Shown here: piece after piece, positions 48,788-58,728 of the stretch | Position numbering within the stretch: position 1 is the stretch's first letter | Layout: every line of letters begins with the position of its first letter | DNA from: Noviherbaspirillum sp. UKPF54 | Lineage (GTDB): Bacteria > Pseudomonadota > Gammaproteobacteria > Burkholderiales > Burkholderiaceae_D | DNA: 64,000 nt | Reading direction: 5' to 3' | Assembly: GCF_007874125.1 (NCBI RefSeq) | Contig: NZ_CP040128.1 | Location: forward strand, 2,418,001-2,482,000 | Translations under genes and position numbers: made by a program | Notes under the pieces: model-generated | The model's database searches: none | What the model saw: only the letters and a program-made list of their open reading frames with translations | Told to the model about the DNA's origin: nothing

Positions 48788-51637
48788 ATGTCCGAACAAA
48801 AGAACAAGTACCCGGTCAACCTGACCGAAACCGCATTCCCGATGCGCGGCGACCTCGCCAAGCGCGAGCCGAAGTGGGTGAAGGAATGGCAAGAGAAGAA
48901 GATCTACCAGCGCATCCGCAAGGCTTCCGCCGGCCGCCCGAAATTCATCCTGCACGACGGCCCGCCGTATGCGAACGGCGACATCCACATCGGCCACGCG
49001 GTCAACAAGATCTTGAAGGACATGATCGTCAAGGCGCGCAACATGGCGGGCTTCGACGCGCAATACGTGCCGGGCTGGGACTGCCACGGCATGCCGATCG
49101 AAATCCAGATCGAAAAGCAGTACGGCAAGCACCTGTCGACCGCCGAAGTGCAAGCCAAGTCGCGCGCGTATGCCAGCGAGCAGATCGAGCGCCAGAAGAA
49201 GGACTTCATCCGCCTGGGCGTGCTGGGCGAATGGGACCGCCCGTACAAGACCATGGACTTCAGCAATGAAGCCGACGAGATCCGCGTACTGGGCAAGATC
49301 CTGGAAAAAGGATACGTGTATCGCGGCCTGAAGCCGGTGAACTGGTGCTTCGACTGCGGCTCGGCGCTGGCGGAAGCGGAAGTCGAATACCAGGACAAGC
49401 GCGACCCGGCGATCGACGTCGGTTTTCCGTTTGCAGAACCCGAGAAGATCGCGCATGCATTCGGCCTAGACAAGCTGCCGACCGACAAAGGCTATGCGGT
49501 AATCTGGACCACCACGCCGTGGACCATTCCCGCCAACCAGGCATTGAACGTACACCCCGAGCACCGCTACGGCCTGGTGCAGACCGAGCGCAACGGCGAA
49601 ACCATCCTGCTGCTGCTCGCGGTGGAACTGGTCGCTTCCTGCCTGCAGCGTTATGGCCTGGAAGGCAAGATCATCGCGACTGCCAGCGGCGAAGCCTTGT
49701 CGCTGCTGAAGTTCAAGCACCCGTTCGCCAATACCGACCAGGGCTACGACCGCCTCTCGCCGATCTACGTAGGCAACTATGTGACGCTCGACACCGGCAC
49801 CGGCATCGTGCACTCGGCGCCGGCCTATGGCGTGGACGACTTCATCTCGTGCAAGACGCACGGCATGAAGGATGACGAGATCCTGAACCCGGTGATGGGC
49901 GACGGCAAGTACGCATCCTGGCTGCCCTTCTTCGGCGGCATGACGATCTGGGAAGCGTCGAAACCGATCTGCGCCAAGCTGGAAGAAGTCGGTTCGCTGT
50001 TCAAGCTGGTGATGTTCGACCACAGCTACATGCACTGCTGGCGCCACAAGACGCCGATCATCTACCGCGCGACCTCGCAATGGTTCGCCGGCATGGACGT
50101 CACGCCCAAAGACGGCGGCCCGACGCTGCGCGAAACCGCGCTGGCGGGGGTGGAGGCGACCGCCTTCTATCCAAGCTGGGGCAAGGCGCGCCTGCACGGC
50201 ATGATCGCCAACCGCCCGGACTGGACGCTGTCGCGCCAGCGCCAGTGGGGCGTGCCGATGGCCTTCTTCGTGCACAAGGAGACCGGCGAGCTGCATCCGC
50301 GCACCCCTGAATTGCTGGAAGCCGTGGCCAAGCTGGTGGAAAAGAACGGCATCGAAGCCTGGCAGGCGCTCGATCCGAAGGAACTGCTCGGCGACGACGC
50401 CGACATGTACCTGAAGAACAAGGACACGCTCGACGTCTGGTTCGATTCCGGCTCCACCCACCAGACCGTGCTGCGCGGCTCGCACGCGGAGCAATCGCAC
50501 TTCCCGGCCGACCTGTACCTGGAAGGCTCGGACCAGCATCGCGGCTGGTTCCATTCGTCGCTGCTGACATCGTCCATGACCGACGGCCGCCCGCCCTACA
50601 AGGCGCTGCTCACGCACGGCTTCGTGGTCGACGGCGAAGGCAAGAAGATGTCGAAATCCAAGGGCAACGTGGTCGCGCCGCAGAAGGTATCGGATACGCT
50701 GGGCGCGGACATTCTCCGCTTGTGGGTGGCGTCGACCGACTATTCGGGCGAGCTGTCGATCTCGGACGAGATCCTCAAGCGCGTGGTGGAAGCCTACCGC
50801 CGCATCCGCAACACGCTGCGCTTCTTGCTCGCGAACACCTCGGATTTCGACCCGGCCAAGGATGCGGTGCCGACGGCGGACCTGCTGGAGATCGACCGCT
50901 ACGCGATCGCACGCATGGCAGAGCTGCAGCGTGAAATCCTGCAGCACTTCGAGGGCTACGAATTCCACCCGGTGGTCGCCAAGCTGCAGATGTACTGCTC
51001 GGAAGACCTGGGCGGCTTCTATCTCGACATCCTCAAGGACCGCCTGTACACCAGCGGCACCACGTCGGGCGCGCGCCGCTCGGCGCAGACCGCGCTGTGG
51101 CATATCACGCACGCCTTGCTGCGCGTGATGGCGCCGATGCTGTCGTTTACGACCGAGGAAGCCTGGGCGGTCTTCGCCGGCAAGGACGCCTACGAGCAAA
51201 GCGGCGAAACCATTTTCACGCAGACCTATTACGCGCTGCCGGAAGTGGCCGATGCCGCCGCCCTGCTCGCCAAGTATGCGGCGCTGCGCGAACTGCGCAC
51301 CGAGGTGACCAAGCAGCTGGAGGAAGTCCGCGTCGCGGGCGGCATCGGCTCGTCCCTGCAGGCGGAAGTCGAGATCAAGGCCAGCGGCGACAAATATGCT
51401 CTGCTCGACAGCCTGGGCGATGACCTGAAGTTCGTGTTCATCACCTCACAGACAAAAGTCACGCAGGTTGCAAGTGAAGCCGACGAAGGCGTGGTCGTCA
51501 CGCCTTCGTCCCACCAGAAATGCGAGCGCTGCTGGCACTATCGCGCGGACGTCGGCGCGCATGCCGATCATCCGGGAATTTGCGGCCGCTGCGTGAGCAA
51601 CCTGTTCGGCAGCGGCGAAACGCGCAAATTCGCCTGA
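48788..51637 (+). CDS. ileS: Isoleucyl-tRNA synthetase IleS
   Basis: This class I aminoacyl-tRNA synthetase of 949 residues has HIGH motif [11 protein letters not shown] (HIGH at about 67-70), the editing domain region [15 protein letters not shown], and KMSKS at about 620-624 (KKMSKSKGN). A C-terminal zinc site is formed by CERCWHYR and CGRCVSN. ATG 48788 ([12 protein letters not shown]) was chosen over an upstream in-frame start. No T-box leader is seen, as expected in proteobacteria. Confidence 0.98.
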   Translation: MSEQKNKYPVNLTETAFPMRGDLAKREPKWVKEWQEKKIYQRIRKASAGRPKFILHDGPPYANGDIHIGHAVNKILKDMIVKARNMAGFDAQYVPGWDCHGMPIEIQIEKQYGKHLSTAEVQAKSRAYASEQIERQKKDFIRLGVLGEWDRPYKTMDFSNEADEIRVLGKILEKGYVYRGLKPVNWCFDCGSALAEAEVEYQDKRDPAIDVGFPFAEPEKIAHAFGLDKLPTDKGYAVIWTTTPWTIPANQALNVHPEHRYGLVQTERNGETILLLLAVELVASCLQRYGLEGKIIATASGEALSLLKFKHPFANTDQGYDRLSPIYVGNYVTLDTGTGIVHSAPAYGVDDFISCKTHGMKDDEILNPVMGDGKYASWLPFFGGMTIWEASKPICAKLEEVGSLFKLVMFDHSYMHCWRHKTPIIYRATSQWFAGMDVTPKDGGPTLRETALAGVEATAFYPSWGKARLHGMIANRPDWTLSRQRQWGVPMAFFVHKETGELHPRTPELLEAVAKLVEKNGIEAWQALDPKELLGDDADMYLKNKDTLDVWFDSGSTHQTVLRGSHAEQSHFPADLYLEGSDQHRGWFHSSLLTSSMTDGRPPYKALLTHGFVVDGEGKKMSKSKGNVVAPQKVSDTLGADILRLWVASTDYSGELSISDEILKRVVEAYRRIRNTLRFLLANTSDFDPAKDAVPTADLLEIDRYAIARMAELQREILQHFEGYEFHPVVAKLQMYCSEDLGGFYLDILKDRLYTSGTTSGARRSAQTALWHITHALLRVMAPMLSFTTEEAWAVFAGKDAYEQSGETIFTQTYYALPEVADAAALLAKYAALRELRTEVTKQLEEVRVAGGIGSSLQAEVEIKASGDKYALLDSLGDDLKFVFITSQTKVTQVASEADEGVVVTPSSHQKCERCWHYRADVGAHADHPGICGRCVSNLFGSGETRKFA

Positions 51638-51689
51638 TCCCCTGCGATTCCGGGCAGCGCGCCCGGAATCGCTCCTCAACCTCGATACC

Positions 51690-52199
51690 ATGGCCACAAA
51701 AAAGAAAACGTTTTCAGCATCATCCGGCGGCAACACCAGCCTGGCACCCTGGCTCGGCATCGCCGCCATCATCGTGCTGATCGACCAGATCACCAAGGTC
51801 ACGATCAACAAACTGTTCGTATTCGGCGAGTCGCGCCCGGTCACCTCGTTCTTCAACCTGGTGCTGGCGCATAACAAGGGCGCCGCGTTCAGCTTCCTCG
51901 CCGCCGAATCGGGCTGGCAGCGCTACCTGTTCACCGGCATCGCGCTGGCGGCGGTCGTCTTTATCATCTACCTGTTGAAACGCCATGCCGGGCAAAAGCT
52001 GTTCTGCTGGGCTCTGGCCCTGATCCTGGGCGGCGCCATCGGTAATGTGATCGACCGCACGATCTACGGCCACGTGATCGACTTCCTCGATTTTTATGTC
52101 GGCAACTGGCACTGGCCGGCGTTCAACGTCGCCGACATGGCGATCACCGGCGGCGCCGCGCTGTTCGTGTTCGACGAATTGAGGCGCGTCGGCAAATAA
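51690..52199 (+). CDS. lspA: Prolipoprotein signal peptidase LspA
   Basis: Signal peptidase II is an aspartyl protease of the inner membrane that cleaves lipoprotein precursors. The 169-residue protein has four membrane helices and the two catalytic aspartates in [19 protein letters not shown] and FNVADMAI. A polar N-terminus ([15 protein letters not shown]) precedes the first helix. Its substrates would include the lipoprotein encoded at 53.9 kb. It is tightly linked to ileS (52 bases) and coaBC (11 bases). Confidence 0.96.
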   Translation: MATKKKTFSASSGGNTSLAPWLGIAAIIVLIDQITKVTINKLFVFGESRPVTSFFNLVLAHNKGAAFSFLAAESGWQRYLFTGIALAAVVFIIYLLKRHAGQKLFCWALALILGGAIGNVIDRTIYGHVIDFLDFYVGNWHWPAFNVADMAITGGAALFVFDELRRVGK

Positions 52200-52210
52200 A
52201 GGGAGGCGCA

Positions 52211-53401
52211 ATGGATCTCGCTGGTAAAAAAATCGTTCTCGGCATGACGGGCGGCATCGCCTGCTACAAGGTCGCCGAACTCGCGCGCGGCCTGGTCAAG
52301 GAAGGCGCTTCGGTGCAGGTCGTGATGACGCAGGCCGCCGCCCAGTTCATCACGCCGGTCACGATGCAAGCCTTGTCCGGCAAGCCGGTCTTTACCGACC
52401 AGTGGGATGCGCGCATCGCCAACAACATGCCGCACATCGACCTGACGCGCGATGCGGATGCCATGGTGATCGCGCCGTGCTCCGCCGACTTCATGTTCAA
52501 GCTGGCGCACGGCGCCTGCGACGACCTGCTGTCGACCCTGTGCGTGGCGCGTCCGGTGGGCTTGCCGCTGATGATCGCGCCGGCGATGAATGTGGAGATG
52601 TGGCAGAACGCCGCCACCCAGCGCAACGTTGCGCAGCTCAAGGCCGACGGCATCGCCATCCTCGGTCCGGACGCGGGCGACCAGGCCTGCGGCGAGACCG
52701 GCATGGGCCGCATGCTGGAGCCGGAACAGCTGCTGGAGGAAGTGGTCGCTTCGTTCCATCGCAAGGCGCTGGCCGGCAAGCGCGTGCTGGTGACTGCCGG
52801 TCCGACCTTCGAGCCGATCGATCCGGTGCGCGGCATCACCAATCTGTCCTCCGGCAAAATGGGATACGCGATCGCCCGCGCCGCGCGCGAAGCCGGCGCC
52901 GATGTGACGCTGGTGTCGGGCCCGACCGCGCTTTCCACGCCCTACGGCGTACACCGCATCAACGTGCAAACCGCGCAGCAGATGCATGACGTGGTCGTGT
53001 CGCATGTCGCCGACGAGGACGTGTTCATCGCGGTGGCCGCGGTGGCGGACTGGAAGGTGGTCAACGCCAGCGAGCAGAAACTGAAGAAGACCGGTGCGGG
53101 CGACGTGCCGCAGCTGCAGTTCGAGCAGAATCCGGACATCCTGGCCGAAGTCGCCGCGTTGCCCCACAAACCATTCTGCGTCGGCTTCGCCGCCGAATCG
53201 GAAAACCTGCTGCAGTACGGCGAAGAAAAACGCCGGAAAAAAGGCATCCCTCTGCTGGTCGGCAATATCGGACATCAAACCTTCGGCAAGGATGACAACG
53301 AGCTGGTGCTGTTCGACGAACGCGGGCACCGCCGCCTGCCGCTGGCCAGCAAGCAGAACCTGGCGCGCCAGTTGATCGCCGAAATCGCCGACCGCCTCTG
53401 A
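52211..53401 (+). CDS. coaBC: Phosphopantothenoylcysteine synthetase/decarboxylase CoaBC
   Basis: CoaBC carries out two steps of coenzyme A synthesis. The 396-residue protein has the FMN-dependent decarboxylase domain at residues 1 to about 185: [14 protein letters not shown], the catalytic His region [13 protein letters not shown], and [10 protein letters not shown]. The synthetase domain follows, with [24 protein letters not shown] and the late Lys motif KLKKTG. The start follows GGGAGG. Confidence 0.96.
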   Translation: MDLAGKKIVLGMTGGIACYKVAELARGLVKEGASVQVVMTQAAAQFITPVTMQALSGKPVFTDQWDARIANNMPHIDLTRDADAMVIAPCSADFMFKLAHGACDDLLSTLCVARPVGLPLMIAPAMNVEMWQNAATQRNVAQLKADGIAILGPDAGDQACGETGMGRMLEPEQLLEEVVASFHRKALAGKRVLVTAGPTFEPIDPVRGITNLSSGKMGYAIARAAREAGADVTLVSGPTALSTPYGVHRINVQTAQQMHDVVVSHVADEDVFIAVAAVADWKVVNASEQKLKKTGAGDVPQLQFEQNPDILAEVAALPHKPFCVGFAAESENLLQYGEEKRRKKGIPLLVGNIGHQTFGKDDNELVLFDERGHRRLPLASKQNLARQLIAEIADRL

Positions 53402-53477
53402 TTGGCACTGCTTCAAGCTGTATCTTTTTGTAATCCGGCGCCCGCCCGGCGCGCGCCAGACTTTATCCTTTATTCCC

Positions 53478-53927
53478 ATGAAAACCGTTGACGTCAAAAT
53501 CCTCGACCCGCGCATGAAAGAGCAGCTGCCGACCTATGCCACGACAGGCAGCGCCGGCCTCGACCTGCGCGCCTGCATCGATGCGCCGCTCACCATCAAG
53601 CCAGGCGAAACGCACCTGGTTCCGACCGGGCTGGCGATCCACATCGCCCATCCCGGCTACGCAGCGATGATCCTGCCGCGCAGCGGCATGGGCCACAAGC
53701 ACGGCATCGTGCTCGGCAACCTGGTCGGCCTGATCGACTCCGATTACCAGGGCCAGCTGATGGTATCGACCTGGAACCGCGGGCAAACCGAGTTCACCCT
53801 GAATCCGATGGAGCGACTGGCCCAGCTGGTCATTGTGCCGGTGCTGCAGGTGGGCTTTAATGTGGTCGAGGAATTCGACAGCAGCGAACGCGGCGCCGGC
53901 GGTTTCGGCAGCACCGGAAAACATTGA
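53478..53927 (+). CDS. dut: dUTP diphosphatase Dut
   Basis: Dut hydrolyses dUTP to dUMP and pyrophosphate, keeping uracil out of DNA. The 149-residue trimeric-type dUTPase has all five motifs: [43 protein letters not shown], and the C-terminal [15 protein letters not shown] 53478 follows 76 bases after coaBC. It belongs to the common coaBC-dut pair. Confidence 0.97.
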   Translation: MKTVDVKILDPRMKEQLPTYATTGSAGLDLRACIDAPLTIKPGETHLVPTGLAIHIAHPGYAAMILPRSGMGHKHGIVLGNLVGLIDSDYQGQLMVSTWNRGQTEFTLNPMERLAQLVIVPVLQVGFNVVEEFDSSERGAGGFGSTGKH

Positions 53928-53943
53928 TCTGAAGGGGAACTGG

Positions 53944-55074
53944 ATGGCAGTCCTGAATCGACGTGTCTTGCCGCGCTTGAAACGCGCTGTCTTCAACCTG
54001 CGCTTGCCGGCGCTGTCCGTTGCCCTGCTGCTGGCGGCCTGCGCCACGACTGTTTCGCCTCCGCCGGGCGAGCAGCTGCCCGGCTTGCCGGGCAAGCCGT
54101 CAGCGCCAGCGGCCCCCGGCATGCCCGGCGCGCCCAGCGTCAGCTCGACGGAGCAGGAGGCATTGCGCGCGCTGGTGGGAATGCAGGACCGGCTTTACCG
54201 CGTTGCCGCGCCGCTGCTGGTGAACAATACCGATTTGTGCCGCAGCCATGCGCGCAACCTGCTCGGTTTTACCGCCAAGAACAGGTACTCTTATTCGGCC
54301 GATTTCACGAACGCCGCGCAAACGCTGCTGGGTCTGGGCGACCGCCTGCAGGTCGTCGGCGTGCTGCCCGGCGGAGGCGCGGCGCGCGCGGGCGTGCGGC
54401 GCGGCGACGAACTGGTGGCTGTGGACGACAAGCCCATGCCGGAAGGTGAAAACGCCGAGCGCCAAGCCGCCGCCATCCTGGCGCCGCTGGTCACCGGCCG
54501 CACCAAGGTCAAGATGACGGTGCTACGCAACGGTTCCAGCCAGACGCTCACCGTGCCGCTCACCTATGCCTGCGCCTACGGCATCGAGCTCGGCAACACC
54601 GACAACGTCACCGCCTACGCCGACGGGCATCGCGCGCTGATCACGCGCGGCATGCTGAACTACGCCGCCTCCGACGAGGAACTGGCTTACGTGCTGGCCA
54701 AGGAACTGGCGCACAACGCGCTTTCGCATGCCAGCAGGCAGCGCATGAATTCGACCATCGGCGGCATCATCGACAACCTGGTCCGCATGCATCCGGACAT
54801 GAGCACGATGGCCGGGCTAGCAGGCGTGCGGCCGATGCCGGAAGACCTCGACGCCATGGCCGACAAGCTGTCGCTCTACATGCTGGCACGGGCAGGCTAT
54901 AACATCGATCGCGTGGCGCCGTTCTGGCAGCGGCTGGCCAGCCAGTACCCGGCCAGCGTGCTCAACAGCTATACCGCCATGCATCCGTCTACCGCAAAGC
55001 GGATCGCCGCCATGGAAAAAGCGCTCAAGGACATCAAAACCAAGCAAGCCGCCAAGCGCCCGCTGCTTCCATAA
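53944..55074 (+). CDS. PDZ-containing M48-like lipoprotein with altered zinc motif
   Basis: This 376-residue envelope protein starts at ATG 53944 after AAGGGGAAC. Its signal sequence ends in a lipobox, SVALLLAACATT, so it is a predicted lipoprotein. A Pro-rich spacer follows, then a PDZ domain at about 125-200 (LQVVGVLPGGGAARAGVRRG). Then comes an M48-like peptidase domain. The zinc motif reads AKELAHNALSH, with Lys253 where HEXXH has its first His, so classical zinc hydrolysis is doubtful. A later segment MADKLSLYMLARAGYN resembles the third-ligand region but also differs (Asp/Lys). It may be an inactive or chaperone-like homologue. It is 16 bases after dut. Confidence 0.8.
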   Translation: MAVLNRRVLPRLKRAVFNLRLPALSVALLLAACATTVSPPPGEQLPGLPGKPSAPAAPGMPGAPSVSSTEQEALRALVGMQDRLYRVAAPLLVNNTDLCRSHARNLLGFTAKNRYSYSADFTNAAQTLLGLGDRLQVVGVLPGGGAARAGVRRGDELVAVDDKPMPEGENAERQAAAILAPLVTGRTKVKMTVLRNGSSQTLTVPLTYACAYGIELGNTDNVTAYADGHRALITRGMLNYAASDEELAYVLAKELAHNALSHASRQRMNSTIGGIIDNLVRMHPDMSTMAGLAGVRPMPEDLDAMADKLSLYMLARAGYNIDRVAPFWQRLASQYPASVLNSYTAMHPSTAKRIAAMEKALKDIKTKQAAKRPLLP

Positions 55075-55355
55075 CGCCTTCTGTTTCGCCGCACGCGGCG
55101 CCGCCAGGCGGCTGCGTGCGGCACTCCCCTTCAGTCCTTCTATTCCGCCCTTTTATCGCGTCCGCCGTGCCTCACGCTCGGACGGCAAGTCTCCAAGCCA
55201 CCCATCTGAAACACCGCCTGCTTCGCATTTGCAGGGCTCCCCGTGCCCTGCCGCCATAAGGCGCGTTGCTTGATCGCCCCGTTCCAATCTTGATGCGGGC
55301 GGAGTTGCCGGCTCCGGGCGATGCCAAAAAATATTTTCAGAGTGGAAATTATTAA
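55075..55355. other. Intergenic region with one strong hairpin
   Basis: The stem GCCGCACGC (55088-55096) / GCGTGCGGC (55114-55122), with an inner GCCGC-CAG-GCGGC, lies 14 bases after the M48-like gene and probably marks its 3' end, though no U-run follows directly. The remaining sequence up to the Fur box holds no gene I can support. Base composition becomes AT-rich toward 55330. Confidence 0.6.
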
Positions 55356-55370
55356 TGAGAATTGTTATCA
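55356..55370. promoter_or_regulatory. Fur box upstream of the ftr iron operon
   Basis: TGAGAATTGTTATCA matches the 7-1-7 Fur core TGATAAT-N-ATTATCA with two differences. The sequence around it (TAATGAGAATTGTTATCATC) is AT-rich. It lies 63 bases upstream of the first gene of the iron uptake operon. Confidence 0.85.
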
Positions 55371-55432
55371 TCTAAAAAGATTCATTGAAAATAGATTTTA
55401 AATCCAGCAATTTCCGCATAAAAGGAGCTCTC

Positions 55433-55993
55433 ATGTTTTCCACATTGGCCCGCACCCCGTTCCTAGGAATCGTACTGGCGCTCGCCGCCGCGACAGCCAC
55501 CGTGAATGCCTACGCGGTCGAATATCCGATCGGCGCCCCGCAGCAGCGTTTCGGCATGGAAATCGCGGCGGTCTACCTGCAGCCGGTGGTGATGGAACCG
55601 GACGGCATGATGAAGAAGGCGGAAGAGTCCGACATCCATATCGAAGCCGACATCAAGGCCATGGCAGGCAATCCGAACGGCTTCGAGGAAGGCGCCTGGA
55701 TTCCCTACCTGGTGGTGCAGTACGAGGTGAGCAAGGCTGGTTCCAGCCAGAAGGTCAGCGGCGAATTCATGCCGATGGTGGCCAACGACGGCCCGCACTA
55801 CGGCGACAACATCAAGCTGTTCGGCCCGGGCAAATACCACGTCAAATACACGATCCTGCCGCCGTCGGACAACAAGCATGCGCACTTCGGCCGCCATACC
55901 GACCGCCTCACCGGCGTGCGCCCCTGGTTCAAGCCGTTCGACGTCGAATACGACTTCACCTACGTCGGCATCGGCAAGAAAGGCGGATATTGA
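55433..55993 (+). CDS. ftrA: Periplasmic iron-binding protein FtrA/P19 type
   Basis: This 186-residue periplasmic protein is of the P19/FtrA (Tp34-like) family, which binds ferrous iron, often with copper, and passes it to an FTR1 permease. A signal peptide ends near AVNAYA. The mature protein has the conserved metal-ligand segments FGMEIAAVYLQPVVMEPDG and IHIEADIKA, and a His-rich part KHAHFGRHTDRLTGV. ATG 55433 follows AAAAGGAG. It is the first gene of the Fur-controlled operon with porin, ftrB, ftrC and ftrD. Confidence 0.92.
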   Translation: MFSTLARTPFLGIVLALAAATATVNAYAVEYPIGAPQQRFGMEIAAVYLQPVVMEPDGMMKKAEESDIHIEADIKAMAGNPNGFEEGAWIPYLVVQYEVSKAGSSQKVSGEFMPMVANDGPHYGDNIKLFGPGKYHVKYTILPPSDNKHAHFGRHTDRLTGVRPWFKPFDVEYDFTYVGIGKKGGY

Positions 55994-55995
55994 GA

Positions 55996-57492
55996 ATGCG
56001 TGCCCTGCCACAACTGCAACCGAAGCCGCTGGCACTGGCGGCTGCGCTGCTGTGCGGCGCGAGCGGCGCCGTGGCGGCACCGCCGACCCAGGCGGAGCTG
56101 ATCCGGATGCTGGAAAAGCTCAACCAGCGCGTGGAACGGCTGGAGCTGCGCAACGCGGATCTGGAGCGCGAGTTGCGCGACAGCCGCGCGCTTCCGCAGG
56201 CGGCACAGCCCGCCGTCGAGCAGCGCCTGCAGACGCTGGAACAGCACCAGGAGCGCATCGCCAAAGGCCTTGAGAACGACAGCATCAGCGAAAAGGAGCC
56301 GGAGCTCGTCAGCCGCCTGAAGGCGGTCGAGATGCAGTCGGCCGGCATGCTGGCGACCGCGCGCAAGATGGGCGCGCTCGACGGCATCAGCGCCGGCCTG
56401 AGCCTGACCACGGTGGCGCACAAGCCTTACGGCGTGGACGGCGCCAACAGCGAGCTCAACTACCGCGCGGATGCCTACGTCAGCCTGCCGCTGGCGCGCG
56501 TCGGCGATGTCGAACAAAAAGTGTTCGCGCAATTCCGTCTCGGACAGGGAGTCGGCCTGAACGACGTGCCGGTCTTCTCCCGGCCGAACGCGACCGCCTT
56601 CCGCCTGCAGGGAGGATTGCGCGCCGACGACTCGGTCGCCCTGCTCGCGCAGGCATGGTACCAGGCCGATATTCCGCTGCCTTTCGGCGGCTTCAAGCCG
56701 CGCTCGAAGGAAACGCTGACCGTCAACTTCGGCAAGATGGATCCGTTCGTCTTCTTCGACCAGAACGCGGCCGCCGGCGATGAAACGCGCCAGTTCATGA
56801 ACACGGTGTTCGTGCACAATCCGCTGCTCGACGCCGGCGGCGATATCGGAGTGGACGCCAACGGCTTTGCGCCCGGCCTGCGCCTGTCATACAACAACGT
56901 CGCCGGCAAGCCGCAAACCTGGCGCGTGTCGCTGGGCGTGTTCGGCGCCGGAGAAAAGGGTTCGAACTACGAGCGCAGCCTGACCTCGCCGCTGCTGATG
57001 GTGCAGGCGGAAACCGAACAGCGCATGCTGGACGGCCTGCCGGGCAGCTACCGCATCTACGCATGGAGCAATCCGCAAGCCACGCATTTCGATACCAGCG
57101 TGGGCGGAACGGAACGCCACACCGGCTGGGGCGTCTCGGCCGACCAGCGGGTCGGCGACAACGTCACCCTGTTCGGCCGCTACGGCCAGCAGATGCAGGG
57201 CCATGTGCGCTTCGACCACGCGCTCACGCTCGGCGCGGAACTGAACGGTTCTTACTGGAGCCGCGGCGGCGACAGCCTCGGCCTGGCCGCCGGCTTCCTG
57301 AAAACCAGCCGGGCTTATCGCGACGCCACCGGCGCCGGCAACGGCGAACGGGTGGCCGAGCTGTACTACCGCTACCGCATCAGCAAGCAGTTCGAGCTGT
57401 CGCCGAACATGCAGTACATCGGCAACCCGCTCGGCGACACCGGCGCCGGCGCCATCAAGATGCTCGGGCTGCGCGCCCAGCTCAACTACTAA
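55996..57492 (+). CDS. Outer-membrane porin-like protein in the ftr operon
   Basis: This 498-residue predicted outer-membrane beta-barrel starts at ATG 55996, two bases after ftrA. It has a signal peptide ending near GAVAAPP, then a coiled coil at about 32-110 (LIRMLEKLNQRVERLELRN and on). The barrel of alternating aromatic strands resembles OprB/OprP-like porins (TLTVNFGKMDPFVFFDQNA). It ends in a terminal aromatic residue (QLNY), the outer-membrane assembly signal. Standard FtrABCD systems lack such a gene. A channel or docking role for ferrous iron passage is inferred from the operon. Confidence 0.75.
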   Translation: MRALPQLQPKPLALAAALLCGASGAVAAPPTQAELIRMLEKLNQRVERLELRNADLERELRDSRALPQAAQPAVEQRLQTLEQHQERIAKGLENDSISEKEPELVSRLKAVEMQSAGMLATARKMGALDGISAGLSLTTVAHKPYGVDGANSELNYRADAYVSLPLARVGDVEQKVFAQFRLGQGVGLNDVPVFSRPNATAFRLQGGLRADDSVALLAQAWYQADIPLPFGGFKPRSKETLTVNFGKMDPFVFFDQNAAAGDETRQFMNTVFVHNPLLDAGGDIGVDANGFAPGLRLSYNNVAGKPQTWRVSLGVFGAGEKGSNYERSLTSPLLMVQAETEQRMLDGLPGSYRIYAWSNPQATHFDTSVGGTERHTGWGVSADQRVGDNVTLFGRYGQQMQGHVRFDHALTLGAELNGSYWSRGGDSLGLAAGFLKTSRAYRDATGAGNGERVAELYYRYRISKQFELSPNMQYIGNPLGDTGAGAIKMLGLRAQLNY

Positions 57493-57503
57493 GGAGGTTC
57501 GTC

Positions 57504-57833
57504 ATGCCACGTCTTGCCTGTCTCGCCGCCGCCCTGCTGCTCGCCAGCGCCGGCGCGCTGGCCCAGGAACTCCCGGCCTTCAATCTGGTGATCCGCGACG
57601 GCCGTTTTGTGCCGGAGACCATCGAGGTGCCGGCCAATACGAAATTCAAGCTGCAGATCCGCAACGAAGGCCCGGGCGCGGAGGAATTTGAAAGCATCGA
57701 GCTGCGCAAGGAAAAGGTGCTGGCGCCGGGCGCGTCCAGCTTCCTGATCTTCCAGCCGCTCAAGCCGGGCGCGTACAAGTTCTTCGGCGAATTCCATCCG
57801 CAGACAGCGCAAGGCAGGTTCATTGTCAAGTAG
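57504..57833 (+). CDS. ftrB: Periplasmic cupredoxin-like protein FtrB
   Basis: This 109-residue secreted protein has a signal peptide (CLAAALLLASAGALAQ) and a cupredoxin-type fold (FNLVIRDGRFVPETIEVPAN, FFGEFHPQT). In FtrABCD systems FtrB is thought to oxidise or handle iron at the permease. It lacks an obvious classic Cys-His-Met blue copper loop; the candidate ligands are Glu and His residues (EEFES, EFHP). ATG 57504 follows AAGGAGG. Confidence 0.85.
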   Translation: MPRLACLAAALLLASAGALAQELPAFNLVIRDGRFVPETIEVPANTKFKLQIRNEGPGAEEFESIELRKEKVLAPGASSFLIFQPLKPGAYKFFGEFHPQTAQGRFIVK

Positions 57834-57862
57834 CGGGGGAAAGCGATCGTTACGCCCCCCAT

Positions 57863-57888
57863 CCCCTCTCCCGCCTGCGGGAGAGGGG
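57863..57888. repeat. Perfect GC-rich palindrome between ftrB and ftrC
   Basis: CCCCTCTCCCGC and GCGGGAGAGGGG are perfect 12-bp arms with a 2-base centre. It could lower ftrCD expression relative to ftrAB, or it may be a dispersed extragenic palindrome. No U-tract follows. Confidence 0.6.
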
Positions 57889-57918
57889 AGTGATCTGAAA
57901 TCCCGATAAGGAGAAGTC

Positions 57919-58728
57919 ATGGGAAATTCACTCTTCATCGTCTGGCGCGAAAGTGTCGAAGCCATGCTCGTCATCGGCATCCTTTACGCATGGCTCAAGC
58001 GTAACGACGGCCAGGGCACGGGCCTGCGCGCGCTATGGATCGGCGTCGGAGCCGGCATCGGCCTGGCGGCACTGCTGGGCTGGGGCATGATGACCGCGCA
58101 AAGCGAGCTGGCGGGCGAAGCGCTGGAGTGGTTCCAGACGGCCATCGTGTTCGTCGCCGCCGCGCTGATCGCGCAAATGGTGTTGTGGATGCAAAAGCAC
58201 GGCCGCCAGATGAAGCAGGGGCTGGAGCGCGAGCTGTCGGCGGCGACTGCGCGTTCCGGCGCTTTCGGCATCGCCGGCGTGGCTGCGCTGGCGCTGGCGC
58301 GCGAAGGCGCGGAAACCGTGATCTTCCTGTACGGGATCGGCATGGACCAGAACGGCGGCGGCGGACTGGCGCTCGGCGCCGGACTCGGCGTGCTGCTGGC
58401 CGCCGTCACCGCCTGGGCGCTCAATCGCGGCCTGGGCTTTCTGAACTATCGCCAGTTCTTCCGCGTCAGCGGCTTCCTGCTGCTGCTGTTTGCGGTGGCG
58501 CTGCTGGTCAACGGCACCGAACGCGTGATCGGCATGGGCGTGCTGCCGGCGCTGATCGATCCGCTCTGGGACACGTCGCGGCTGGTCGACGACAGCAGCC
58601 CGTCCGGCGCCCTGCTGTCCGCGTTTACCGGATACCGCGCCCGGCCTTCGCTGATGCTGCTCATCGTCTACCTGGGCTACTGGGCGGTCGTCCACCTGAT
58701 GCAACGCCGCCTGCAGCGCCATGCATAA
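57919..58728 (+). CDS. ftrC: FTR1-type high-affinity iron permease FtrC
   Basis: This 269-residue inner-membrane permease of the oxidase-dependent iron transporter family has seven predicted helices. Both REXXE iron motifs are intact: VWRESVEAMLV near residues 9-19 and ALAREGAETVIFLYG near 127-141. ATG 57919 follows AAGGAG. Its last codons overlap the ftrD start by 8 bases, which indicates translational coupling. Confidence 0.95.
   Translation: MGNSLFIVWRESVEAMLVIGILYAWLKRNDGQGTGLRALWIGVGAGIGLAALLGWGMMTAQSELAGEALEWFQTAIVFVAAALIAQMVLWMQKHGRQMKQGLERELSAATARSGAFGIAGVAALALAREGAETVIFLYGIGMDQNGGGGLALGAGLGVLLAAVTAWALNRGLGFLNYRQFFRVSGFLLLLFAVALLVNGTERVIGMGVLPALIDPLWDTSRLVDDSSPSGALLSAFTGYRARPSLMLLIVYLGYWAVVHLMQRRLQRHA

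Noticed and set aside
55153..55371. 72-codon minus-strand frame upstream of the ftr operon
   Set aside because: It crosses the Fur box, lacks a start signal and resembles nothing.
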